From the NCBI GenBank assembly GCA_016202745.1, contig JACQOB010000173.1:1-5399 (forward strand): a stretch of DNA of 5,399 nucleotides. Direction: 5' to 3'. Numbering within the stretch: the first letter of the stretch is position 1; each line of letters opens with the position of its first letter. The stretch comes from Candidatus Aenigmatarchaeota archaeon (lineage in GTDB: Archaea; Aenigmatarchaeota; Aenigmatarchaeia; QMZP01). The translations under genes were made by a program, and so were the position numbers. This document shows, one piece after another, positions 1-5,399 of the stretch. The notes below the pieces were generated by a model that had not been told where the DNA came from, searched no databases, and worked only from the letters and a program-made list of their open reading frames with translations.

Positions 1-108
1 AATACTATTTCCTGCATTTTCAACAATTTTATCTGTGAATTTTCCTATTTCTACGATCCCTATTTTACTGTCTTTTTTCAAAATAACTTTTTCGAATGGT
101 GCGCAGCT
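1..108 (-). mobile_element. N-terminal part of an intein in subunit A''
   Basis: The 36 residues after EPATQM, starting SCAPFEKVILKK and ending with EIGKFTDKIVENAGNSI, align without gaps to the first splicing block of archaeal inteins such as those in family B DNA polymerases, which begin SILPEEWVPL and continue with an RIGDFVD-type segment and an E-N-x-G-type ending (recalled from memory). Shared features are Ser1, Pro4, Glu6, Val8, Leu10, the IGxFxD core and ENAG. With Ser as residue 1, the host would resume at the Thr of TLRTFH, giving the required +1 Thr nucleophile. Cys2 as the first residue is a less favoured alternative. G+C is about 31% here against about 51% in the preceding host codons, and all six lysines are AAA. 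The endonuclease (if any) and C-terminal splicing block lie outside the window. Confidence 0.82.
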
Positions 109-294
109 CATCTGGGTCGCTGGCTCGCTTATCGACTGCGCGGCCACTACACCTATCGCTTCGCCCGGCTCGTAGATGTACTTCTTCAGCCGTTCTTTCA
201 GCGCGGCGAATTTTTCCTCCTTGGCCTTGCCTGTTATGCTGTTTTTCTTGCAGTAGGCCTCGAATTCGTCAAGTATCTTCTTTGGTATTATCAT
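1..294 (-). CDS. rpoA2: RNA polymerase subunit A'' N-terminus, interrupted by an intein (3' partial)
   Basis: A'' carries the trigger loop and the C-terminal part of the largest subunit. From ATG at 294 the visible 98 residues are a charged helical leader (about 1-38), then YIYEPGEAIGVVAAQSISEPATQM (39-62), which matches the near-universal EPGEAVGIVAAQSIGEPGTQM block. It then continues into a sequence unlike RNAP (63-98), where TLRTFHYAG is expected. I read that part as the start of an intein. ATG 294 is preferred because GTGA/GAGTGAG lies just upstream. An in-frame GTG at 303, directly after the upstream stop, is the alternative and would add three residues (V, R, K). The gene continues beyond the left edge. 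Two usually invariant glycines in the block are Ser and Ala here. Confidence 0.93.
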   Translation of the reverse strand, partial: MIIPKKILDEFEAYCKKNSITGKAKEEKFAALKERLKKYIYEPGEAIGVVAAQSISEPATQMSCAPFEKVILKKDSKIGIVEIGKFTDKIVENAGNSI

Positions 295-298
295 TTTT

Positions 299-305
299 CT
301 CACTC
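299..305 (-). promoter_or_regulatory. Possible ribosome binding site of rpoA2
   Basis: GAGTGAG, containing the GTGA core of archaeal sites, ends 4 bases before ATG 294 and overlaps the stop codon of the upstream ORF. The spacing is short, so the support is weak. It favours ATG 294 over GTG 303 as the start. Confidence 0.4.
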
Positions 306-513
306 AAATTTTTTCAACGATATCATACCCGATCCGTTTTTCATTTAATATGTCAATTACTCCACGTTCCACGGCAATCTTGCTATATTTCATGTATACA
401 ACCGAGCCAGGAGTTAAAAGCTCGCGGGCTCTTTCGTACCCTTCTCCTGATTGATGCCTTAGCATTATCACGTAAACCGGAGGTCTGAGCGCTTTAATCC
501 CTGGAACTGTCAT
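304..513 (-). CDS. Small protein of unknown function between A' and A''
   Basis: This 69-residue ORF is not recognised. Its ATG overlaps the stop of the upstream fusion gene in an ATGA arrangement (510-513) and is preceded by GAGGT with 7 bases between, a good archaeal ribosome binding site, so translational coupling is likely. The protein looks like a compact alpha/beta fold: a hydrophobic strand (VYVIML), an amphipathic helix (GYERARELL), a second strand (SVVYMKY), a helix (AVERGVIDILNEK) and a final strand (YDIVEKI). It has no signal peptide, membrane segment, or Cys/His metal site. It does not resemble RpoH, RpoK, RpoL, RpoN, or ribosomal L30e. It sits exactly at the A'/A'' split and shares its frame with rpoA2, one TGA apart. 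A role with the polymerase is inferred only from position. Confidence 0.7.
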   Translation of the reverse strand: MTVPGIKALRPPVYVIMLRHQSGEGYERARELLTPGSVVYMKYSKIAVERGVIDILNEKRIGYDIVEKI

Positions 514-3500
514 TTAACCAACCTCTCGATAGCGGCTGATCCACCGTCTGATTTCGCAGGATCTATGCCGTCCTCGCCCGCGACGAACTGGACAATGCGA
601 TTTCTGCTGTCCCTCACGGTCCCGTCGTATTCCACTTTCAGGTCCTGCAGCGCGTTGACAAGGCGTCGTTCCATGTATCCGGAGTGACGCGTATGAAGCG
701 ATTTGTCCATGAGGTTCTCGCGGCTGTTCATGGCATCGAAGAAGAACTCGAACGGCTTCAGGCCGTCCTTGTAGTTGCTGCTCACGAAGCCCTTTGCCGC
801 AAGCCCAAGATCGCCTTCCGGGAAGTGGGGGAGAGTTCGGTTGATGTAGCCGCGGCTTATGCGCTCCCCTTCCAGCGATTCCTGCCCCACGAGCCCGCAT
901 GACTGGGTAAGGTTCACGAAGCTTCCCCTCGCTCCAGTGACTGCCATAAGGACCGCGGAGTTGACAGGCAAATCCTTGGAAACGATCTCGCTGGCCTCGT
1001 TCGTAACCATTCCGCCAAGCTGGAGTATCCTGTTCTCGAGGTTCATCTCAGGGGTCAATCCTGCTACCTTCTCGAGCCTGCCTGCCCTGTAATCCTTTGC
1101 AAGGCGCTCGGCATTCGCGTGGTAATCATTGATTATGGTCTCGATCTTCTTTTTGGCGCGCTCGTTCAGGTCGAAGTCGCTGATCGATATGCTGAAGCCG
1201 TGCGCCGTTATCGTTGAAAGCGCAAGCATGGTTACGCTGTCTATGAATTTTTTCGTCCGTTCGGGGCCGTACATCCTTTCAATTATGTCTATCAGCCTTG
1301 CCTTTTTCTCGCCAAGTGCGTCGTCATCTATGACACCTTTAACGAGCGCTCCATTTTTGATGACCGCGGTTTCCTGGTCGCCTTCGTATTCGCCGAATGA
1401 TGTCTTGAATTCGATGCTGAGGTCCGGCGGCAGGATAAAGCTGAATATTTCCTTGCCTGTATAGCTTTGTTTTGCAGGGAAATCCTCTATGCCTATCTGG
1501 AAGAGCATGTTGGCTGCTTCCACCTTTGAGAATTTTGCCTCGTCGCGCGTGAGCATGTACGATCCTGTTATGTGGTCGTGCTTGCATGTGACTATAGGCA
1601 TGCCGTACCTTGGTGAGCGGATGTTTGACTCGACAGCCATGAGCATTGCAGCCTCGGTCTGCGCCTCCTCGGTCTGCGGGATATGCAGGTTCATCTCATC
1701 CCCGTCGAAGTCGGCGTTGTACGGTACTGTAACAGCCAGGTTTATTCTCAGCGTCCTGTAAGGCATTATCCTTGCGCGGTGCGCCATCATGGACATCCTG
1801 TGCAGGGACGGCTGGCGGTTCATCAGCGTTATGTCGCCGTCCATGATATGCCTTTCCACTACGTAGCCGTTGTCGATTTCGTTGGCTATTTCGGCCTTGT
1901 TCTCGTCCGTGATTTTCTTCCTGACGTTGTCGGGTCTTATCACGTAGTTTGCGCCGGGATGAACAGATGATCCATTAAGTATGATTTTCCTGAGCTCCTC
2001 TATGTTGTTGCTGTTTACCTTTGCCGGTACGGTGAGGTCCCTTGCTATCTCAAGCGGGATGCCGACCTCGCTTATAGATATATGGGAGTCCGGTGATATG
2101 ACCGTACGTGCCGAGAAGTTGACGCGCTTGCCTGCCAAATTGCCACGAAATCTTCCTTCTTTCTTGCTGAGGCGCTGCATGAGAGTCTTCAGCGCGCGGC
2201 CCGACCTGTGCCTGGCAGGAGGCAGCGTGGAAATCTCGTTGCTCATCAGTGTGGAAACATGGTACTGAAGTAGTTCCCATATGTCTGCTATTATGAAATC
2301 AGGTGCGCCTATCTCCAGGTTCTTTCGCAGGCGCTCGTTGATGCGCACCACGTCGACAAGCTTGTGCGTGAGGTCGTCCTCGCTTCTCTCACCGGTTTCC
2401 AGCGTTATGGAAGGACGCACCGTCACGGGCGGTATAGGAAGTATCGTGAGTATGAACCATTCGGGCCTGCCGCCCCTGACCTTCAGCCTTGCGACATCCT
2501 CGTCTGTCATCTTCTCCAGCCTTCTTCTGATCTCTTCGGCTGTAAGCTCTATGTTCGCTTCCCTGTAGGATGTCGGCTTCTGGTATTCCATGTCCTTCTG
2601 CTTCTCCCCGCAGTGTGGGCATGTGGTTTTCTTCTTCTTGTATACCTCTGTCATCGGGTTCTTCATTTTCTTCAGGTCCTCATCCTTTTCAAGTATGCGC
2701 GAGCATTTCCTGCAGATCGACCTGAGTATGACATATATCTTCTTGCCGTAAAGAGGATGAACAACAGGCTTGATGAGTTCCATGTGGCCGAAATGCCCAA
2801 GGCATTGGCCGATGGTGCCGCCGCATTTCCTGCACCTTAGCCCGGGATCAACAACGCCAAGATGAAGGTCTGTAAGCCCGCCGTCTATGGGATATCCGTC
2901 AGGGTCATAGAGTTCTGCATGCTCTATCTTGACAGCCGAGATGTCCTTTATCATCTTCGGCGACAGGAAGCCGAAATCTATCGACTTGACATGTGCAATT
3001 CCTTCGCCCTCGACATTGAGCTTGGGGTACATGCCCATGCATTTCAGCTCGTCAAGCATGAGCTTGAATGCGTAGCTGATTTCAACATCGACAATCTTGC
3101 TCCTCTTGCAGATAGCGCAGTATTTCTTTCCCTTCACGAAGTCTTCTATCGCCACCAGGCCGCAGCGCGTGCATATTGGAATCTTGTACTTGTCGCTGCT
3201 GAATCTTTCCTTCAGCAGGAGGGCAGTGCCATGAGCTATCAGGCAGTCTTTTTCCATTTCCCCCAGCCTGAGACCGCCCTGTTTTGCCCTTCCTGCAGTC
3301 GGCTGTTTTGTCAGCAGCGTGACAGGCCCGCGCGCCCGCCCCTGTATCTTGTTCGCGACCATGTGGTGAAGCTTCTGGTAGTAGCATGGGCCTATGAGGA
3401 TGCGGGCTTTCAGCATCTTGCCCGTGACGCCGTCGTACATTGCCTCCTTGCCGTCATCACGGAATCCCATCTTCTTGAGCGCATCCCTGATGGAAGCTTC

Positions 3501-5399
3501 GCTGGCTTCGCTGAAGACCGAGCCGTCGACACGCATGGCGCCGAGCACGGACAGCTTGGACGCTATAATTTCAAGCAGCTGGCCTATTGTCATCCTGGAT
3601 GGAATCGCGTGCGGATTGAGCATGATATCAGGCGTTATGCCATCAGCAGTAAAAGGCATGTCTTCCTCCGGGACGATGATCGAAACCACGCCCTTCTGCC
3701 CGTGGCGCGACGTGAACTTGTCGCCAAGCTCCGGCACCCTCTCGCTTCTCACGTTTATCTTTATGAGCTTGTTTCCGCTGGATGTCTCCGTGACCAGGAC
3801 ATTGTCCACGATTCCCTCCTCGCCATACCGTATCGTTTCAGACGTGTCCCTTCTGTTTTCCGTCTCAACCATGAAGCTTTCGACCGGCCCGAAGAAGCGT
3901 AGCGGCGATACCTTTCCGACTATAACATCGCCGCCCTCGACCGAAATTTCCCTGCCAACGATTCCGTCTTCCTCCAAGCTGGAGTATGCCTCCTCTGTGC
4001 GATAACCGTTGACGGACTTGTCAGGTATCTTGATCTCGTCCTTCTCTATGCCCCAGTATTTCTTTTCCTCGGCCACGTAGTTGCGGAAGAATGCGCTCCT
4101 GCCGAAACCGCGCTCGATTGATGCCTTGTTGAATACTATACCGTCTTCCATGTTGTAGCCCTTGTAACTCATGATCGCAACAATTATGTTCTGGCCCTGC
4201 GCGTGGTCGTCCATGTCGATCGATGCGCCGACGGTCGTGTCGATTATGGGAACCTGCGGGTAGATGAGCACGTCGGATTTCGTGTCGGTCCTTGCGAAAT
4301 AGTTTGTCGCGAATATGCCGAGCGCCTGCCCGGACATCTTTGCGCCGAAGTTTACCCTGTCGCCGCGGTTGTGCGTCGCGAAAGGAACAAGCGATGCGGA
4401 TAGCCCGAGTATCACGCCCGGGTTTATTTCCATGTGAGTATGATTTTTCGTCAGTGCATCCTCGGTTATGGCGATGAAAGCGTTGTTTTCCTCTTCTGCA
4501 TCGAGGTACTCGATCACCCCGCTTTTTATCAGGCTTTCCCATGTCATCTCGCCCTTCTCCAGGGCGTCCACATGTTTGCCTGTCAGGTTGGGCTTCCCGT
4601 TGGTGACGATTATAAGCGGTCTCATTAACCTGCCAGCATCGGCGTTAATGTGAATCTCGTTGAACTGTTTGTCATGAACGATCCCCACGGTCGCACCTAT
4701 CTGGCCCGACCTTCTTTTTGAGCATAATTTGCTGACAAACTCCTCGGGCTTGTTTGTCGAGCCTATAATATTACCGTCAAGGAACATGACGCAATCGTCC
4801 TCGCTCTTTACTTCCTTGCCTGCAAGTTCCTTGATGACAGCCATGTCTTTTTCAGGCAGGGTCTCTGATATTATCGAGAATAGGGCAAGATATTTTCTCA
4901 ATCCTATATTCACGCCTTCTGGAGTTTCTTCTGCGCAGAGCCTGCCCCAATGAGTGGCGTGCAGTGCCCTGGCCTCGAAATGCTCCTGTGATGGCGAGAG
5001 CGGCGAAATCACGTTCTGCAGGTGGTCGAGAGTCCTCACGTAATTAGTCCTCTCGAGTCTCTGGCATACTCCAGTACGGCCTCCTATCCACTGGCCCGTT
5101 GCCATGTGCGAAACAATCCTTTTGGTCAGGTAGTCGCTTTCCACGATGGATTTTATGGCAGGCATTTTTCCTCTCTTGACAAGCTTTTGGTAGGAATAAA
5201 CGATCCTGGCAACAAGCCCGTACTTGCCCAACAGGATTGAGCGGAAAAGGATCTCCATGAAATTGCCGACCTGCTTCAGCCTCTTGTTGCCATAATGGTC
5301 GATATCCTGCTCTGGCATTTCCTCAAGACCGAGCTTCAGGATTTTCCTGACGACCTTCGAGAGGTATATCGCCTTCTCGATGCGGTTCTTCTTGTTCTG
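510..5399 (-). CDS. rpoB-rpoA1: RNA polymerase subunit B / subunit A' fusion protein (5' partial)
   Basis: This encodes the two main catalytic chains of archaeal RNAP in one frame. The frame stays open to the window edge, so the Met at 5318 is internal and the N-terminal part of B (roughly 300 residues, judged from family length) is missing. In the visible 1629 residues, the B part (about 1-803) shows DHYGNK (about 34-39), the HATHWGRLCAEETPEG fork-region motif, GYNMEDGIVFNKASIERG, KFTSRHGQKG with active-site lysines (561-570), and a clamp zinc site (Cys743, 746, 761, 764). The A' part (about 804-1629) shows zinc site Cys856/859/866/His869, a second site Cys896/899/927/930, GRFRGNLAGKRVNFSARTVI, NADFDGD with Mg-binding Asp1230/1232/1234, and a bridge helix (about 1548-1584). 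A' ends at the canonical archaeal A'/A'' split, with EYDGTVRDSRNRIVQF and GEDGIDPAKSDGG. B is not split into B''/B'. A' is somewhat shorter than the usual 870 or more residues. Confidence 0.97.
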   Translation of the reverse strand, partial: QNKKNRIEKAIYLSKVVRKILKLGLEEMPEQDIDHYGNKRLKQVGNFMEILFRSILLGKYGLVARIVYSYQKLVKRGKMPAIKSIVESDYLTKRIVSHMATGQWIGGRTGVCQRLERTNYVRTLDHLQNVISPLSPSQEHFEARALHATHWGRLCAEETPEGVNIGLRKYLALFSIISETLPEKDMAVIKELAGKEVKSEDDCVMFLDGNIIGSTNKPEEFVSKLCSKRRSGQIGATVGIVHDKQFNEIHINADAGRLMRPLIIVTNGKPNLTGKHVDALEKGEMTWESLIKSGVIEYLDAEEENNAFIAITEDALTKNHTHMEINPGVILGLSASLVPFATHNRGDRVNFGAKMSGQALGIFATNYFARTDTKSDVLIYPQVPIIDTTVGASIDMDDHAQGQNIIVAIMSYKGYNMEDGIVFNKASIERGFGRSAFFRNYVAEEKKYWGIEKDEIKIPDKSVNGYRTEEAYSSLEEDGIVGREISVEGGDVIVGKVSPLRFFGPVESFMVETENRRDTSETIRYGEEGIVDNVLVTETSSGNKLIKINVRSERVPELGDKFTSRHGQKGVVSIIVPEEDMPFTADGITPDIMLNPHAIPSRMTIGQLLEIIASKLSVLGAMRVDGSVFSEASEASIRDALKKMGFRDDGKEAMYDGVTGKMLKARILIGPCYYQKLHHMVANKIQGRARGPVTLLTKQPTAGRAKQGGLRLGEMEKDCLIAHGTALLLKERFSSDKYKIPICTRCGLVAIEDFVKGKKYCAICKRSKIVDVEISYAFKLMLDELKCMGMYPKLNVEGEGIAHVKSIDFGFLSPKMIKDISAVKIEHAELYDPDGYPIDGGLTDLHLGVVDPGLRCRKCGGTIGQCLGHFGHMELIKPVVHPLYGKKIYVILRSICRKCSRILEKDEDLKKMKNPMTEVYKKKKTTCPHCGEKQKDMEYQKPTSYREANIELTAEEIRRRLEKMTDEDVARLKVRGGRPEWFILTILPIPPVTVRPSITLETGERSEDDLTHKLVDVVRINERLRKNLEIGAPDFIIADIWELLQYHVSTLMSNEISTLPPARHRSGRALKTLMQRLSKKEGRFRGNLAGKRVNFSARTVISPDSHISISEVGIPLEIARDLTVPAKVNSNNIEELRKIILNGSSVHPGANYVIRPDNVRKKITDENKAEIANEIDNGYVVERHIMDGDITLMNRQPSLHRMSMMAHRARIMPYRTLRINLAVTVPYNADFDGDEMNLHIPQTEEAQTEAAMLMAVESNIRSPRYGMPIVTCKHDHITGSYMLTRDEAKFSKVEAANMLFQIGIEDFPAKQSYTGKEIFSFILPPDLSIEFKTSFGEYEGDQETAVIKNGALVKGVIDDDALGEKKARLIDIIERMYGPERTKKFIDSVTMLALSTITAHGFSISISDFDLNERAKKKIETIINDYHANAERLAKDYRAGRLEKVAGLTPEMNLENRILQLGGMVTNEASEIVSKDLPVNSAVLMAVTGARGSFVNLTQSCGLVGQESLEGERISRGYINRTLPHFPEGDLGLAAKGFVSSNYKDGLKPFEFFFDAMNSRENLMDKSLHTRHSGYMERRLVNALQDLKVEYDGTVRDSRNRIVQFVAGEDGIDPAKSDGGSAAIERLVK
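521..525 (-). promoter_or_regulatory. Ribosome binding site of the 69-residue ORF
   Basis: GAGGT, complementary to the archaeal 16S rRNA 3' end, lies 7 bases upstream of the ATG at 513 and inside the last codons of the fusion gene. It supports the ATG choice and coupled translation. Confidence 0.6.
648..758 (-). other. Bridge helix of A' with altered hinge residues
   Basis: The segment from KPFEFFFDAM to SGYMERRLVNAL aligns without gaps to the bridge helix, which usually reads close to FFHAMGGREGLIDTAV then TAESGYMQRRL in archaea and in Pol II. Here the N-terminal hinge is NSREN in place of GGREG, TAV is replaced by KSL, AE by RH, and the preceding His by Asp. The C-terminal SGY and RRL are kept. 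The codons (ATG AAC AGC CGC GAG AAC) read cleanly in frame. Confidence 0.85.
1683..1718 (-). other. Catalytic Mg-binding motif of A' (NADFDGDEMNLH)
   Basis: The absolutely conserved NADFDGD motif of multisubunit RNAPs is intact, with Asp residues at visible positions 1230, 1232 and 1234 that chelate catalytic Mg. It is followed by EMNLHIPQ as in archaeal A'. No intein interrupts it. This argues that the polymerase is catalytically competent despite unusual residues elsewhere in the active centre. Confidence 0.97.
2952..3041 (-). other. In-frame B-to-A' fusion junction
   Basis: The last typical B residues (SYAFKLMLDELKCMGMYPKL) are followed by NVEGEGIAH and then directly by VKSIDFGFLSP, which matches the start of archaeal A' (usually a Met-initiated segment with SIEFGLLSP). 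I read every codon here: there is no stop, and no ATG, GTG or TTG in frame between the MGMYPKL methionines and the Met of SPKM. The linker is only about 10 residues. An internal start at MGMYPKL, or a rare ATT start at 2999 behind the purine-rich GGCGAAGGA, cannot be excluded from sequence alone. Known structures place the B C-terminus and the A' N-terminus close together in the clamp, so a short linker is physically plausible. Confidence 0.9.

Noticed and set aside
103..105. Cys rather than Ser as residue 1 of the intein
   Set aside because: Starting at Cys shifts Pro, Glu and Val out of register with known intein starts and would leave Leu rather than Thr as the +1 residue if the host resumes as TLRTFH. 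It is kept only as an alternative.
304..513. Small ORF as RpoH or ribosomal L30e, the usual neighbours in this operon
   Set aside because: RpoH normally lies before rpoB and L30e after rpoA2, and none of their recognisable sequence features are present.
514..900. Minus-strand frame of 128 codons overlapping the end of A'
   Set aside because: It is a shifted-frame shadow of A', whose own frame shows conserved motifs throughout the same region.
1683..1718. Intein in the A' catalytic motif, a known insertion hot spot
   Set aside because: NADFDGDEMNLHIPQ is contiguous.
2862..3902. Long plus-strand open frame of 346 codons opposite B, and other plus-strand frames (e.g. 3394-4005, 96-488)
   Set aside because: These lie antisense to strongly conserved RNAP sequence. 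Their translations are low-complexity or unlike any family, and their openness follows from codon bias of the real gene.
5238..5399. Possible start of a separate B' gene at the Met of 5318
   Set aside because: The frame is open upstream to the window edge, and the extra 27 codons encode sequence typical of the region before DHYGNK in B. The frame also stays uninterrupted where split B''/B' genes are divided in some euryarchaea.

Overview
The window carries the large-subunit part of an archaeal RNA polymerase (RNAP) operon, entirely on the minus strand (transcribed from 5399 toward 1) and packed with no intergenic space. The order is subunit B (rpoB), subunit A' (rpoA1), a small unknown ORF, then subunit A'' (rpoA2). 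Both outer genes run off the window: B lacks its N-terminus at the right edge and A'' is cut at the left edge. The split of the largest subunit into A' and A'' at the usual place, and the archaeal/eukaryotic-type motifs, identify an archaeon. The lineage cannot be fixed from this window. A compact, divergent, fused polymerase would suit a DPANN-type genome, but that is a guess.

Layout. At 510-5399 one uninterrupted reading frame encodes the C-terminal about 800 residues of B followed directly by a complete A' of about 826 residues. No stop codon separates them, and no ATG, GTG or TTG lies at the expected A' start, so the two catalytic subunits appear to be covalently fused. At 304-513 a 69-codon ORF of unknown function overlaps the end of the fusion by 4 bases. 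At 1-294 (or 1-303) rpoA2 begins. After only 62 residues its reading frame leaves the conserved trigger-loop approach motif and enters what looks like the N-terminal splicing block of an intein, at the same place where G+C content falls from about 51% to about 31%.

How the genes work together. B, A' and A'' form the catalytic core. A' supplies the Mg-binding NADFDGD motif and the bridge helix, B supplies the nucleotide-contacting lysines of the KFTSRHGQKG motif, and A'' supplies the trigger loop. If the intein call is right, A'' must be spliced before the polymerase can work. Several near-invariant glycines of the moving parts are replaced (bridge helix GGREG-type hinge to NSREN; SIGEPGTQM to SISEPATQM), although the chelating and nucleotide-binding residues are intact. 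The fusion, the intein, the extra ORF at the A'/A'' boundary and the altered hinge glycines are the points worth attention. No tRNA, rRNA, CRISPR array, terminator or promoter was recognised, and no gene-free stretch exceeds 10 bases.
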